A stretch of DNA of 64,000 nucleotides from Pseudomonas sp. URIL14HWK12:I12. Its GTDB lineage: Bacteria; Pseudomonadota; Gammaproteobacteria; Pseudomonadales; Pseudomonadaceae. Position numbers and translations under genes: made by a program. Below, piece after piece: positions 34,723-45,285 of the stretch; positions within the stretch are counted from its first letter, which is position 1, and each line of letters starts with the position of its first letter. Below the pieces are notes generated by a model, which saw nothing but the letters and a program-made list of their open reading frames with translations, was not told the DNA's origin and did no database searches. The stretch is taken from positions 372,001 through 436,000 of the forward strand of contig NZ_QEQL01000004.1 in assembly GCF_003097135.1 (NCBI RefSeq). Reading direction: 5' to 3'.

Positions 34723-36473
34723 GCCGCCAGCTGCAGGCTGGCAAGGCGCGCATACAGCGCGCTGGAGGTGAGCAGTTCGGCATGCGTACCCAAGGCCACC
34801 AGGCGGCCTTGGTCGATCACCGCGATGCGATCGGCATGCTGCACCGTCGCCAGCCGGTGGGCGATCACTACTGTGGTGCGGCCCGCCATCAGCGTCGGCA
34901 GCGCCTGCTGGATCAAGTGTTCGCTCTCGGCATCCAGCGCGCTGGTTGCCTCATCCAGCAGCAGGATCGGCGCATTGCGCAGCAGCGCCCGGGCAATGAC
35001 GATGCGTTGGCGCTGGCCGCCTGAAAGCCCAACGCCGCCCTCACCTAGCAACGTGGCATAGCCTTGGGGCAGGCGCTCTATGAATTCATGCGCGTGTGCA
35101 GCCCGGGCAGCGGCTTCTACTTGCTGGTCGTCGGCGCCCGCCAAGCCGTAACGGATGTTGTCTTCGACACTGCCGTGAAAAAGCGCCGGGGCTTGCGCGA
35201 CCACCGCGAACAGCCCGCGCGCCTCGTGCACAGCCAGATCCTTCAGAGGTACACCGTCGAGCAGGATGCGGCCGGCCTGCGGGTCGTAAAACCGCAGCAG
35301 CAAGTCGAACAGCGTGGTCTTGCCCGCCCCGGAAGGCCCGACCAACGCCAGGGTCTGGCCGGGCGTAACGGCCAGCGTCAGGCTGTCGATGGCTAGCACC
35401 TGCGGCCGGCCAGGATAGGCAAAGCTCACGTTCTCGATGCGCAGGTCGCCGCAGGCCTGATCGGGCAATGGCTTGGGCTGCGCCGGCGTCACGATTTCGC
35501 TTTGAGCGGCGAGCAGCTCACCGATGCGTTCGGCAGCCCCGGCAGCACGCTGCAGCTCGCCCATCACCTCGCTCAAGGTGCCGAATGCGCTACCCACCAC
35601 CAGGCTGTAGAACACGAACGCTGCCAGCTCACCTGCGCTGATACGGCCGGCCATCACGTCGTTGCCGCCCACCCACAGCATCACGCCCACCGCCCCCAGC
35701 ACCAGAACGATCACGGCGGTGATCAACCCCGCGCGCTGGCGGATACGCAGCCGCGCGGTGTCGAAGGCCTGCTCGGTCACGGTGGCGAAGCGCAGTCGAT
35801 CATGGGGTTGATGGTTGTAAGCCTGCACGGTCTTGATCTGGCCCAGGGTCTCAGCCACGTAACTGCCCACGTCGGCGATGCGGTCCTGGCTCTGCCGGGA
35901 CAGCGACCTGACCCGGCGGCCGAACAACAGGATCGGCGCCAGCACCAGCGGCAGCGCGAGAATCACGATCCCGGTGAGCTTGGCATTGGTGACGAACAAC
36001 AGCGCAACGCCGCCGATCACCATCAAGGTGTTGCGCAGGAACAGCGACATCGATGAACCGATGACCGATTGCAGCAGCGCAGTGTCTGTGGTCAGGCGTG
36101 ACTGCACCTCAGAGCTGCGGGTGCGCTCGAAAAAACCCGGATGCAGGTCAATCAGATGATCGAAAACACGCCGGCGCAGGTCAGCGACGATCCTCTCTCC
36201 CAGCCAGGACACCAGATAGAACCGGGTGTAGGTGCCGGCCGCCAGGGCCAGTACCAAGGCCATGAACAACACCATCACCTGTTCCAGCGCCTGGGGCGAC
36301 CCGGTCATGAAGCCGCGATCGACCAACAGCCGAATGCCCTGCCCCATCGACAGAGCGATCCCGGCGGTGACCACCAACGCGGCCAATGCCGCCAATGCTC
36401 GGCCTTTGTAGGGCGCGATCAAGCCCAAAGCCAGGCGCAGAGCACGCCGCTGGCGACCATCGAACAAAGCCAT
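34719..36473 (-). CDS. MsbA-like ABC exporter (fused permease-ATPase)
   Basis: A 584-residue half-transporter. The six-helix membrane domain (about 20-310) is followed by an ATPase domain: Walker [10 protein letters not shown] near 375, signature [15 protein letters not shown], Walker [13 protein letters not shown] and the HRLATV switch His. It works as a homodimer. Sequence resembles the MsbA/BmrA lipid and drug exporter group. A second, dedicated msbA elsewhere is likely, so the substrate is uncertain. Confidence 0.9.
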   Translation of the reverse strand: MALFDGRQRRALRLALGLIAPYKGRALAALAALVVTAGIALSMGQGIRLLVDRGFMTGSPQALEQVMVLFMALVLALAAGTYTRFYLVSWLGERIVADLRRRVFDHLIDLHPGFFERTRSSEVQSRLTTDTALLQSVIGSSMSLFLRNTLMVIGGVALLFVTNAKLTGIVILALPLVLAPILLFGRRVRSLSRQSQDRIADVGSYVAETLGQIKTVQAYNHQPHDRLRFATVTEQAFDTARLRIRQRAGLITAVIVLVLGAVGVMLWVGGNDVMAGRISAGELAAFVFYSLVVGSAFGTLSEVMGELQRAAGAAERIGELLAAQSEIVTPAQPKPLPDQACGDLRIENVSFAYPGRPQVLAIDSLTLAVTPGQTLALVGPSGAGKTTLFDLLLRFYDPQAGRILLDGVPLKDLAVHEARGLFAVVAQAPALFHGSVEDNIRYGLAGADDQQVEAAARAAHAHEFIERLPQGYATLLGEGGVGLSGGQRQRIVIARALLRNAPILLLDEATSALDAESEHLIQQALPTLMAGRTTVVIAHRLATVQHADRIAVIDQGRLVALGTHAELLTSSALYARLASLQLAA

Positions 36474-36595
36474 CGAACCTCCAAATAGACCCTATTACCC
36501 GCCGCTGCACGGCCGGCCAAGCGCGACACAGGCGCGCAGGCCTGGGCCTAAAGCCGTTATGATCGAGCGGTTTTTTGACTGAGCCTTTGATTCCC

Positions 36596-38257
36596 ATGAA
36601 GCTTATCCATTCCACCGCCCTTCGCAGGGCGCTGATCGCCGGCCTGTTCGGCGGCCTTTGTTTTGCGCTACTGGCGACCTGGCCTGCAGCGGGCATCGCT
36701 CTGGGCCCATTATGCGCGCTCGCGCTGTTGCTGGGGGCCCAACGCTCCCCGCGCTGGCGCTCTACAGCCGTGGCAACGGCAGCCTTGCTGGGCGTGGCAG
36801 CCTGGCAAACGCATGCAGCGCCCGAGCAAGGCCCTGCATCACTGGTGGCAGGGTTGATGCTGATCGTCATGCTGGCGCTGCCGTTGCTCCAGGCCTGGGT
36901 TGAACCCCAGCAAACCCCAACAGAACCTGCCACCGAGCGTGCGCTGGGCCACGCCTGGCACGTGTTGTTCACTGTGCTGATGACACTGTTGCTGCTGGTG
37001 GCGTGCTGGTTGCTGCTGGGCCTGTGGGCGCAGATGTTTTCGCTGCTGCACATCGACTGGTTCGAATGGCTGTTTTTCAATACTGCCTGGTTTGCCCCGA
37101 TCGCCTGCGGGCTGATCATCGGCAGCAGCATTGCGCTTTGCCACAATGCACCCCAGGCCAGCGGCTGGCTGCGCAACCTGCTGAGCCAGTTCGCCTGGGG
37201 CCTGGCGCCCCTGCAAGGGCTCGCGCTACTGGCCTTCGCCCTGGCCAGCCTGGGGTTGCGCCCGTTGCCCGACTGGGCCCCGGGCGCCCTGCCCTTGGCC
37301 GCCCTGGCCCTGACCATGCTGCTGCTCGACGCCATGGCCCAGAGCCGTGAGCAGCGACCTCTGCCGGCAGCTATACGCGCACTCACAGCCGCCGCATTGG
37401 CGTTGACCCCACTGCTGGCCCTGTTGGCTGCCTTCGCCATCGCCACCCGGGTCGGCCAATACGGCTGGACACCCAAGCGGGTGCTGGCCGCCGTCGCTGC
37501 AGCCTACGCCTTTAGCTGGGGCCTGGGGTGGCTGGTGGCTCTTATCATGCGTTGGCGAGGCCGGCCATTGGCGCCCGCGCTGCCAGGCGTCGCTGCACTC
37601 GGGCTGGGCGCCCTGCTGGTGATCGCCCTGCAAAGCCCACTGCTGGACCCACAGCGCCTTTCGGTGAACAGCCAGATAGCCCGCCTGGAAAACGGCATCG
37701 CCCGCGCCGACGACAGCGTGCTGCAGCTGTTCGAAGACGCAGGCGCACTGGGCAAGGCTGCCTTGGCCGAGCTAGGCGAACATCCACAATGGCTTGAGAA
37801 CCCTGACCGGCAACGGCTGCAGCTGGCCCAGCGCCAGGGAACGGGCAGCGATGACCCCGCGGCGCGGCCTTCGCCGGAACTGCTCAAACGCTACCTTCAC
37901 GTTCGCGAGAACAGTGCCCCACCGCCCGACAGCTGGTGGCAAGGCATCGGTGATGACGCCGCCTACACGATCGCGGACTGCCTGGTAGCCGAGGGCCAGT
38001 GCACGGTGTGGAGCATGCCCATGACCGACGACGATGAAACGGCCGTGCTGGTGTACGACCCCAAGACGGTGGAGCTCGATCTGTTCGCCCAGCAAGAGGG
38101 CCGTTGGGCGCCGGTGGGCACCGCCCGAATGAATCAGGAGGGCAAAGACATGGCTGAACGCCTGCTCAAGGGGCAGCTCGGCACCCGCCCCAAACGCTGG
38201 CGCGACCTTACCGTGGATGGCCAGCGTTATCCTGTGGACTACTACAACAACCGCTGA
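36596..38257 (+). CDS. DUF4153-like polytopic membrane protein
   Basis: A 553-residue protein starting at ATG 36596. About ten membrane segments fill residues 10-350, for example LLLVACWLLLGLWAQMF and the FNTAWFAPIACGLIIGSSIAL stretch. The C-terminal 190 residues are soluble and charged (SVNSQIARLENGIARADDSVLQLFEDAG, YHVRENS-like region, YPVDYYNNR end). The layout fits the DUF4153 family. Function is unknown. It is convergent with the enoyl-CoA hydratase gene with no gap. Confidence 0.8.
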   Translation: MKLIHSTALRRALIAGLFGGLCFALLATWPAAGIALGPLCALALLLGAQRSPRWRSTAVATAALLGVAAWQTHAAPEQGPASLVAGLMLIVMLALPLLQAWVEPQQTPTEPATERALGHAWHVLFTVLMTLLLLVACWLLLGLWAQMFSLLHIDWFEWLFFNTAWFAPIACGLIIGSSIALCHNAPQASGWLRNLLSQFAWGLAPLQGLALLAFALASLGLRPLPDWAPGALPLAALALTMLLLDAMAQSREQRPLPAAIRALTAAALALTPLLALLAAFAIATRVGQYGWTPKRVLAAVAAAYAFSWGLGWLVALIMRWRGRPLAPALPGVAALGLGALLVIALQSPLLDPQRLSVNSQIARLENGIARADDSVLQLFEDAGALGKAALAELGEHPQWLENPDRQRLQLAQRQGTGSDDPAARPSPELLKRYLHVRENSAPPPDSWWQGIGDDAAYTIADCLVAEGQCTVWSMPMTDDDETAVLVYDPKTVELDLFAQQEGRWAPVGTARMNQEGKDMAERLLKGQLGTRPKRWRDLTVDGQRYPVDYYNNR

Positions 38258-39034
38258 TCAGCGGTGGCGAAACGCAGGGGGGCGTTTGTCGACGAACGCG
38301 GCCATGCCCTCCTTCTGATCCTCACTGGCGAACGCGGCGTGGAACACACGCCGCTCGAAGCGCACGCCCTCGCTCAGGCTGACCTCGAAGGCGCGATTTA
38401 CACTCTCCTTGACCATCATCGCGACCGGCAACGACTTTTCGGCGATTGCCGTCGCCACCTTCAGCGCCTCTTCGATCAATGACTCACGCGGCACCACCCG
38501 CGCGACCAGCCCTGCGCGCTCAGCCTCCTCGGCGTCCATCAGCCGCCCGGTCAGGCACAGTTCCATCGCCTTGGCCTTGCCCACCGCCCGGGTCAGCCGC
38601 TGAGTACCGCCCATGCCCGGAAGCACCCCCAGGTTGATTTCCGGCTGGCCGAACCGCGCATTGTCGGCAGCCAGGATGAAGTCGCACATCATCGCCAGTT
38701 CGCAGCCACCGCCCAAGGCGTAACCGGCCACGGCAGCGATCAGCGGCTTGCGCCGTGCGGCGACCCGGTCGGCTTCATGGAACAGGTCGTCCATGTAGAT
38801 TCCTGGGTAGCTCAGGCCAGCCATCTCCTTGATGTCTGCGCCGGCGGCGAAGGCTTTTTCCGAGCCGGTGATGACCACACAACCGATGCCTGGATCTTTT
38901 TCGAAGGCATCGAGGGCCTGGTTGGTTTCCTCGACCAGTTGAGCGTTGATGGCGTTCAGCGCCTGTGGGCGGTTCAGCGTGATCAGGCCCACGCGGCCGT
39001 GGGTTTCAACAAGAATGCTTTGGTACTGGGACAT
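38258..39034 (-). CDS. Enoyl-CoA hydratase
   Basis: A 258-residue crotonase-fold enzyme starting at ATG 39032-39034. Oxyanion-hole segments are [11 protein letters not shown] near 62 and [14 protein letters not shown] near 105. Catalytic glutamates fall in GGCELAMM and in [20 protein letters not shown]. It hydrates trans-2-enoyl-CoA in beta-oxidation. It lies 13 bases after the thiolase gene in a minus-strand operon with an SDR dehydrogenase, so a short or branched acyl-CoA (such as isoleucine-derived) is a reasonable substrate. Confidence 0.93.
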   Translation of the reverse strand: MSQYQSILVETHGRVGLITLNRPQALNAINAQLVEETNQALDAFEKDPGIGCVVITGSEKAFAAGADIKEMAGLSYPGIYMDDLFHEADRVAARRKPLIAAVAGYALGGGCELAMMCDFILAADNARFGQPEINLGVLPGMGGTQRLTRAVGKAKAMELCLTGRLMDAEEAERAGLVARVVPRESLIEEALKVATAIAEKSLPVAMMVKESVNRAFEVSLSEGVRFERRVFHAAFASEDQKEGMAAFVDKRPPAFRHR

Positions 39035-39047
39035 GCTGGGCTCCGTG

Positions 39048-40244
39048 TCAGTCAGGGATTTCCAGGGCCACGGCAGTGGCTTCGCCGCCGCCGATGCAAA
39101 TGGCTGCCACACCCCGGCGCAGCGATCGCTGGCGCAGGGCGTGGATGAGCGTCACAAGGATACGCGCACCCGAGGCCCCGATGGGATGGCCCAGTGCGCA
39201 GGCACCGCCGTTGACGTTGACCCGCTCAGGGTCGAGCCCCAGCCGCTGAATCGCCGCCAGGGCAACCACTGCAAAGGCTTCGTTGATTTCGAAAAGGTCC
39301 ACCTCGCTTTGCGCCCAGCCCACCTTCGGCAACAGGCGCTGGATCGCCCCCACCGGCGCCAGCGGGAACAACCCCGGCGCGTCGGCATGCACCGCGTGCC
39401 CACGCACGATCGCCAACACCGGTGCGCCCAAGGCCCGGGCCTGGCTTTGACGCATCAGCAACAATGCCGCGGCGCCGTCGGAGATCGAACTGCTATTGGC
39501 GGCCGTGACGGTGCCCCCCTCACGAAAGGCCGGCCTCAGGTCAGGGATTTTCTCTGGGCGAGCCTTGGGGGGCTGCTCATCGTGCTCGACACTAACGGCC
39601 TGCTTGCCCACCTGCGCACTCACGGCCACGACTTCGGCGGCGAAGGCTCCGCTTTCGATCGCCTGGCGGGCCCGCTGCAATGATTTCAGCGCCCATTGAT
39701 CCTGCGCCTGGCGGTCGACGCCCTCGGCGCCGGCGCAATCCTCGGCAAAGGTGCCCATCAGCCGGCCTTTGTCGTAGGCATCCTCCAGGCCATCGAGAAA
39801 CATGTGGTCGAGCACCTGGCCGTGGCCCATGCGGTAGCCTGCGCGGGCCTTCGGCAACAGATAGGGCGCATTGCTCATGCTTTCCATCCCGCCAGCGAGC
39901 AGCACCTCGGCACTGCCGGCGAGCAATTGGTCGTGGCCAATGATCACCGCCTGCATCCCCGACCCGCACATCTTGTTCAGGGTGGTGCAGGCCACGCTCA
40001 CAGGCAGGCCAGCCCCCAGCGCTGCCTGGCGCGCCGGAGCCTGGCCCAACCCGGCGGGCAACACGCAGCCCATCAGCACCTGTTGCACCCTGTCGGCTGG
40101 CACCCGCCCGCGCTCCAGGGCAGCCGCCAGGGCAGCGCTGCCCAGTTGCGGCGCGGTGAGGCTTGCCAGGCTGCCCTGCAAGGCGCCCATCGGCGTGCGT
40201 ACCGCGGCGGCGATCACTACCGGGTCTTGATCGTTCGAATGCAT
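39048..40244 (-). CDS. Acetyl-CoA acyltransferase (thiolase)
   Basis: A 398-residue thiolase. The nucleophile is C93 in [12 protein letters not shown]. The catalytic His is in [17 protein letters not shown], and the second Cys in [14 protein letters not shown]. It performs the last, thiolytic step of beta-oxidation or acetoacetyl-CoA formation. It is the middle gene of the dehydrogenase-thiolase-hydratase operon, 11 bases after the SDR gene. GAGG precedes the start. Confidence 0.94.
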   Translation of the reverse strand: MHSNDQDPVVIAAAVRTPMGALQGSLASLTAPQLGSAALAAALERGRVPADRVQQVLMGCVLPAGLGQAPARQAALGAGLPVSVACTTLNKMCGSGMQAVIIGHDQLLAGSAEVLLAGGMESMSNAPYLLPKARAGYRMGHGQVLDHMFLDGLEDAYDKGRLMGTFAEDCAGAEGVDRQAQDQWALKSLQRARQAIESGAFAAEVVAVSAQVGKQAVSVEHDEQPPKARPEKIPDLRPAFREGGTVTAANSSSISDGAAALLLMRQSQARALGAPVLAIVRGHAVHADAPGLFPLAPVGAIQRLLPKVGWAQSEVDLFEINEAFAVVALAAIQRLGLDPERVNVNGGACALGHPIGASGARILVTLIHALRQRSLRRGVAAICIGGGEATAVALEIPD

Positions 40245-40255
40245 GTTGCCTCCTC

Positions 40256-41008
40256 TCAGCGTGCGGCCATGCGCAGCGCGCCGTCCAGGCGAATGACTTC
40301 GCCATTGAGCATATCGTTTTCGATGATGTGCCCGGCCAGTGCCGCATACTCCTGCGGCCTGCCCAGGCGGGGGGGGAACGGCACATCGGCGCAGAGGCCT
40401 GCACGTACCTCTTCGGTCATGCCCGCCATCATCGGGGTTTCGAACACACCGGGCGCGATGGTGACCACGCGAATACCGTGTCGCGCCAGCTCCCGCGCCG
40501 CGGGCAACGTGATGCTGGTGACAGCCCCTTTGGAGGCCGCATAGGCCAATTGGCCAACCTGCCCATCGAACGCTGCCACCGAGGCGGTGTTGATGATCAC
40601 GCCTCGGCGGCCCTGCTCATCGGCAGGCGTGCGGCTCACCATGGCCTCGGCAGCCAGCCGCATCAGATTGAACGTGCCGATCAGGTTCACCTGCAGCACG
40701 CGGTTGAAGCTTTCGAGGGTGTGCACGCCCTGGCGCCCGAGCAATTTCTCGCCATGCACGATGCCTGCGCAGTTGACCGCGCCGTGGAGGGGGCCCGCGC
40801 CAGCCAGTGCTGCCCGCACCTCTGACTCCTGGGTGACGTCGGCGATTGCAAAGGCCTGCCCAAGCGCGTCAGCCTGCTGGCGCAGCGCGGTTTCATCGCG
40901 GTCCAGCATCAACACCCGGGCCTGACGGCTGACCAGCCACTTGGCGGTCGCCAGGCCCAGCCCGGATGCAGCGCCGCTGATGACGAACAGGTGATCGGCA
41001 ATGTCCAT
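40256..41008 (-). CDS. 3-hydroxyacyl-CoA dehydrogenase type II (SDR, HSD10-like)
   Basis: A 250-residue short-chain dehydrogenase. The NAD site is SGAASGLGLA near residue 11. The catalytic residues are Ser in NTASVAAF and Tyr-x-x-x-Lys in LAYAASKGAV. The closing GHIIENDMLNGEVIRLDGALRM is typical of HSD10-like 3-hydroxy-2-methylbutyryl-CoA dehydrogenases. It is the first gene of the operon with thiolase and enoyl-CoA hydratase. Start ATG 41006-41008 has GGAG upstream. Confidence 0.92.
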   Translation of the reverse strand: MDIADHLFVISGAASGLGLATAKWLVSRQARVLMLDRDETALRQQADALGQAFAIADVTQESEVRAALAGAGPLHGAVNCAGIVHGEKLLGRQGVHTLESFNRVLQVNLIGTFNLMRLAAEAMVSRTPADEQGRRGVIINTASVAAFDGQVGQLAYAASKGAVTSITLPAARELARHGIRVVTIAPGVFETPMMAGMTEEVRAGLCADVPFPPRLGRPQEYAALAGHIIENDMLNGEVIRLDGALRMAAR

Positions 41009-41080
41009 GAGCTCGCTCCTTTGTACCGTTGGCCGGCCCATCCTTGCCCACCCTGGCCGGTGCGGCAATGGCCATGCCGT

Positions 41081-42133
41081 TCAGCGAGGCTGAGCGGTCC
41101 GGCCAGTGCCTTGCATCAGTTGCCGATAATGCCCGGGGTTGCAGCCATACCACTTGCGAAACGCCCGATAGAACGAGCGGCCATCGGCAAAGCCCAGGCC
41201 CTCGGCGACCGCTTCGATGCTCAAGCCTTCGCGTGCCAGCCAGGCCAGTGCCAACTCCTGGCGCACGCTGTCCTTGAGCGCCTGAAAACGCTCGCCCTGC
41301 TCGGCCAGGCGCCGGCGCAGGGTGGCTGGGGACATGCCCAACGATGCCGCCAGTGGCGCCGCTTCCGGCCAGTCAGCAGGCGCCAGGTTGGCCAGCAATA
41401 CCCGCACCTGCCGCGCCAGGCTCGAGGGGTCGCGATACTTGACCAGCAGGTTGCCCGGTGCCTGGTCCATGAATGCCTGCCACTGCGCGTGATCGCGGCG
41501 CACCGGCAAAGGCAGGCACTGGGCCGGGAACACCAAGCGGTTGCTCGCCTGGCCGAAGGCCAATTGTTCGCCGAAAAAACGCCGGTAGTCATCCAGGTAA
41601 CCCGGCGCTGGCGCGCGCAATGCCACCGCCAGGATCGGCACCCGCTGCCCTGCCAACCAGCACAGCGCCCCGTGCAGGATCATCCACAGGGTAAAACAGG
41701 CGAAAGGCCGCGCGGGGGGGGCTGCGTCGGCCTGTTCGAGCGTGACCGTGGCCAGGCTGCCGTGCACGGCCAGGTGCGGGCGCAGCCCAGCCAGCATCAG
41801 CCCGGCAAATTCACAGGCCTGCTCAAGGCCCGAGTGCACCCGTGGCTGAGCCATCGCCGACTTGAGCAAAAAACCCAGGCTGCCCACGCGCAGCCCGCGT
41901 GCGTCCATGCCGAAAAATTCATCGTCTAGGTGCAGCGCGACCGCTCGCCACAATGCCCCGTAGCAGGCTGCCGGCACACGCTCGCTGCCCGGGGCGATGC
42001 CGGCATCGGCCAGCCATGCAGCGTGCTGCTCGATCGGCAGCGCCTGGGCCAGCGCTTCGCGCACCAGGTGCATGGAAATGGTGTCCTTGTCGGCCATGGC
42101 CTGTATCGTCGTTATCAATGCGGGTGCAGGCAT
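41081..42133 (-). CDS. AraC-family transcriptional regulator
   Basis: About 350 residues from ATG 42131-42133, chosen because AGGG lies 7 bases upstream; an in-frame ATG at 42095-42097 (MADKDT) is a real alternative. The N-terminal two-thirds match the arabinose-binding-domain (PF12625) group of AraC proteins. The C-terminal helix-turn-helix pair includes LSIEAVAEGLGFADGRSFYRAFRKWYGCNPGHYR. Located just upstream of the beta-oxidation operon on the same strand, it may regulate those genes or the divergent hydrolase. Confidence 0.88.
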   Translation of the reverse strand: MPAPALITTIQAMADKDTISMHLVREALAQALPIEQHAAWLADAGIAPGSERVPAACYGALWRAVALHLDDEFFGMDARGLRVGSLGFLLKSAMAQPRVHSGLEQACEFAGLMLAGLRPHLAVHGSLATVTLEQADAAPPARPFACFTLWMILHGALCWLAGQRVPILAVALRAPAPGYLDDYRRFFGEQLAFGQASNRLVFPAQCLPLPVRRDHAQWQAFMDQAPGNLLVKYRDPSSLARQVRVLLANLAPADWPEAAPLAASLGMSPATLRRRLAEQGERFQALKDSVRQELALAWLAREGLSIEAVAEGLGFADGRSFYRAFRKWYGCNPGHYRQLMQGTGRTAQPR

Positions 42134-42211
42134 CATAGAGCCCTGCCGCCGCTGAACCAATGCCCTGGCGCGCCAGTCTCTGGCCTGCCTCTTCTGCAAA
42201 AGGACCTCGCC

Positions 42212-43219
42212 ATGAAACGCCCCTGCGCCCTGCTGCTGGCCACCGTGCTGAGCAGCGCTGTGCTGGCCACTGAGAAGCCCCTGAGCTATGGCCCGCAACT
42301 GGAAGGGTTCGACTACCCCTACACCTTGCATCACTACAGCTTCGACTCCCAGGGCCAGACCCTGCAGATGGGTTACATGGACGTGGCCGCCAACGCACAC
42401 GCCAATGGCCAGACGGTGGTGTTGCTGCACGGCAAGAACTTCTGCGCCGCCACGTGGGAAAGCACGATCAAGGCGTTGAGTGACGCCGGCTATCGGGTCA
42501 TCGCGCCCGACCAGATCGGTTTCTGCAGTGCCAGCAAGCCAGAGCACTACCAGTACAGCTTCCAGCAGCTGGCGCAGAACACGCATGCCCTGTTGGCCGA
42601 TCTGGATGTAAAAGACCCGATCCTGCTGGGCCACTCCACTGGCGGCATGCTGGCCACCCGTTACACCCTGATGTACCCCAATGAGGTGCAGCGCCTGGCG
42701 ATGGTCAACCCCATCGGGCTGGAAGACTGGAAAGCCCTGGGCGTGCCCTGGCGCTCGGTGGACGACTGGCTCGAACGCGAGAGCAAGGTCGATGCGCAGA
42801 GCATCAAGGCCTATGAGCAGCGCACCTATTACGGCGGCCAATGGAAACCTGAGTACGATCGCTGGGTGACCATGCTCGCCGGGCTTAACCAAGGGCCGGG
42901 CCACAATCTGGTGGCATGGAACTCGGCGCTGATCTACGACATGATCTTCACCCAACCGGTGGTATACGAATTCGGCAACGTCCAGCAGCCTACCCTGCTG
43001 CTGATCGGCACTGCCGACACCACCGCCATCGGCAGCGACATCGCCTCGCCACAGGTCAAGGCCCGGCTGGGGCATTACGACCAGCTCGGCAAGCGAGCGG
43101 CCCAGGCCTTCCCCCACGCGACGCTGGTAGAGTTCCCCGGCATGGGCCACGCACCGCAGATGGAAGACCCGGCACGCTTTCACCAGGCGTTGCTCAAATG
43201 GCTGAACACACCTCAATAA
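42212..43219 (+). CDS. Exported alpha/beta hydrolase
   Basis: A 335-residue hydrolase with signal peptide (about 1-19, cleaved near VLA-TE). The oxyanion segment is VVLLHGKNFCAATW, the nucleophile Ser is in GHSTGG, the Asp probably in LIGTADTTAIG, and the His in PGMGHAPQMEDP. The fold is that of epoxide-hydrolase-like or peroxidase-like enzymes, and the substrate is unknown. AAAAGGA precedes ATG 42212. It is divergent from the AraC gene. Confidence 0.88.
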   Translation: MKRPCALLLATVLSSAVLATEKPLSYGPQLEGFDYPYTLHHYSFDSQGQTLQMGYMDVAANAHANGQTVVLLHGKNFCAATWESTIKALSDAGYRVIAPDQIGFCSASKPEHYQYSFQQLAQNTHALLADLDVKDPILLGHSTGGMLATRYTLMYPNEVQRLAMVNPIGLEDWKALGVPWRSVDDWLERESKVDAQSIKAYEQRTYYGGQWKPEYDRWVTMLAGLNQGPGHNLVAWNSALIYDMIFTQPVVYEFGNVQQPTLLLIGTADTTAIGSDIASPQVKARLGHYDQLGKRAAQAFPHATLVEFPGMGHAPQMEDPARFHQALLKWLNTPQ

Positions 43220-43238
43220 CCCGGCATGGGAGCGGGCA

Positions 43239-44192
43239 ATGTCCGAACTTCGCATCGCAGTGATCGACGATTGGCAAGACGTGGCGCAGGACATCGTGGA
43301 CTGGTCGCCTTTACAGCGCCTGGGGCAGGTCGAGTTTCTGCATGACTATCCGGCCGACACAGCCACCTTGGCCCAGCGCCTGGCGCCCTATGCGGTGATC
43401 TGCGTGATGCGCGAGCGCACCCGCTTCGACGCCGAGCTGCTCAAGGCCCTGCCCAACCTCAAGCTGCTAATGACCGGCGGCATGCGCAATGCGGCGCTGG
43501 ACATGACCACGGCCAAAGCACTGGGCATCACCGTATGCGGCACCGACAGCTACCGCCACGCCGCGCCGGAGCTGACCTGGACGCTACTGATGGCACTCAA
43601 CCGACGATTGCTGGCTGAAGTGCTGTCGCTTCAAGGCGGTGGCTGGCAGATCGGCATCGGCGGTGACCTGCATGGGCGTACTCTGGGCCTGCTGGGCCTG
43701 GGCCAGATCGGCGGGCGGGTGGCGGGCTATGCCAAGGCCTTCGGCATGCGCGTGATCGCCTGGAGCCAGAACCTCACTCAAGCGCGAGCTGCCGAGCTGG
43801 GCGTGGAGCGGGTAGAGAAACAAGCCCTGTTCGAGCAGGCCGACATCCTCTCGGTGCACTTGGTGCTCAGCGATCGCACCCGCCACCTGGTCGATGCCCA
43901 GGCGCTCGCCTCGATGAAGCGCGGGGCACTGTTGCTGAATACTTCACGAGGGCCGATCGTCGATGAGCAGGCATTGATCGAAGCGTTGGTCGAAGGCCGC
44001 CTGGGGGGCGCCGGGCTGGATGTGTTCGATCAGGAGCCATTGCCTGCCGACCATCCCTTCAGAACGCTGCCCAACGTGCTGGCCACCCCGCACATCGGCT
44101 ATGTGAGTGAAAACAACTACCGCATGTTCTACAGCCAGATGATCGAAGGCATTCTCGGCTGGTCGCAAAATGCACCGGTGCGGGTGCTTTGA
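43239..44192 (+). CDS. D-2-hydroxyacid dehydrogenase
   Basis: A 317-residue NAD(P)-dependent oxidoreductase. The nucleotide loop is GLLGLGQIGGRVAGYAKAFGMRV near 147. The catalytic set is Arg in NTSRGPIVDEQAL, Glu in DVFDQEPLP and His in ATPHIGYVSENNYR. It reduces 2-keto acids such as glyoxylate or hydroxypyruvate, the exact one not readable. It is 19 bases after the hydrolase gene and likely co-transcribed. Confidence 0.92.
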   Translation: MSELRIAVIDDWQDVAQDIVDWSPLQRLGQVEFLHDYPADTATLAQRLAPYAVICVMRERTRFDAELLKALPNLKLLMTGGMRNAALDMTTAKALGITVCGTDSYRHAAPELTWTLLMALNRRLLAEVLSLQGGGWQIGIGGDLHGRTLGLLGLGQIGGRVAGYAKAFGMRVIAWSQNLTQARAAELGVERVEKQALFEQADILSVHLVLSDRTRHLVDAQALASMKRGALLLNTSRGPIVDEQALIEALVEGRLGGAGLDVFDQEPLPADHPFRTLPNVLATPHIGYVSENNYRMFYSQMIEGILGWSQNAPVRVL

Positions 44193-44230
44193 GCGAGTTC
44201 AAAAAGTAGAAGGGCGGCCTCGCCGCGCTT

Positions 44231-45166
44231 CTAGGCTTTGCGCTTGGGGTACAGGCGCGGCTCGCCCTCGGGCCGCGACTTGAAACGGCGGTGAGCCCAA
44301 AGATACTGCGCCGGGCAAGCGTTGATCGCCGCCTCCACCCACTGGTTGATGCGCAGGCAATCCTGCACCTCGGTTTCTCCGGGGAACCCCTTCAACGGCG
44401 GGTGTACCACCAGCCGATACCCACGCGCCCCCGGCAGCCGCTCTTGAGTGAAGGGAATCACCCGCGCCTTGCCCAGGCGCGCGAATGTGCTGGTGGCCGT
44501 GACCGTGGCGGCCTGGATGCCGAACAGCGGCACGAACACGCTCTGTTTGGCGCCATAGTCCTGATCCGGGGCGTACCAGATCGCCCGGCCTTTGCGCAGC
44601 AGTTTGAGCATGCCACGAACGTCTTCGCGTTCCACCGCGAGCGAATCGAGGTTGTGCCGCTCACGGCCGCGGCGCTGGATGAAATCGAACAGCGGGTTCT
44701 TGTGCTCGCGGTACATGCCATCGATGGTGTGCAACTGGCCCAGCAGCGCTGCACCGATCTCGAGTGTGGTGAAGTGCGCGGCCATCAGGATCACCCCTTC
44801 GCCCGCCTGTTGGGCTTCGCGCAAGTGCTCGAGCCCTTCCACATGTGCCAGCCGCGCCAGCCGTGCCTTGGGCCACCACCAGCTCATGGCCATTTCGAAG
44901 AAGGCAATGCCGGTGGAGGCGAAGTTATCCCGAACCAGCTGCTCACGCTCTGCCAGCGGCATGTTGGGAAAGCACAGCTGAAGGTTTCGGGTCACGATCA
45001 TGCGCCGCTCCCGGGCGAAAAGCCGCATCAAGGCACCGACGCCCGCCCCCAGGCGCAACAGCGCCGAATAGGGCAACTGCACCACCAACCACAGCAGCCC
45101 TACCCCCAGCCAAAGAGGCCAGAAACGCGGGTGCAGGTAAGTGCGGCTGAAATGGGTGCGAGCCAT
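44231..45166 (-). CDS. lpxL: Lipid A lauroyl acyltransferase (LpxL/HtrB family)
   Basis: A 311-residue membrane-anchored acyltransferase. One N-terminal helix (about 15-35) precedes the catalytic domain with the HX4E motif H131-FTTLE136. RNLQLCFPNM near 60 and FARLGKARVIPFTQER are typical. It adds a secondary acyl chain to lipid A at the inner membrane. Start ATG 45164-45166 is used. It is divergent from minC, as in other P. putida-group genomes. Confidence 0.92.
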   Translation of the reverse strand: MARTHFSRTYLHPRFWPLWLGVGLLWLVVQLPYSALLRLGAGVGALMRLFARERRMIVTRNLQLCFPNMPLAEREQLVRDNFASTGIAFFEMAMSWWWPKARLARLAHVEGLEHLREAQQAGEGVILMAAHFTTLEIGAALLGQLHTIDGMYREHKNPLFDFIQRRGRERHNLDSLAVEREDVRGMLKLLRKGRAIWYAPDQDYGAKQSVFVPLFGIQAATVTATSTFARLGKARVIPFTQERLPGARGYRLVVHPPLKGFPGETEVQDCLRINQWVEAAINACPAQYLWAHRRFKSRPEGEPRLYPKRKA

Positions 45167-45285
45167 GGGAATTCCTGGGCAATCAACAAAGCCGTGCATT
45201 CTACAACGGATGACGCGGCTTGCGACTCACAGTCGTTCTCGTTATAAGTCTGGGCACTTTTCGCGAAAAGACGCTATTTGCCAAC

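Noticed and set aside
36181..37476. 431-residue minus-strand frame extending beyond the ABC exporter
   Set aside because: It overlaps another reading frame of the exporter and the DUF4153-like gene and is Ser/Arg/Ala-rich without motifs.
42134..43294. Long N-terminal extension of the AraC regulator on the minus strand
   Set aside because: The extension runs antisense through the alpha/beta hydrolase gene and is not AraC-like; a start near 42133 or 42097 fits the family.
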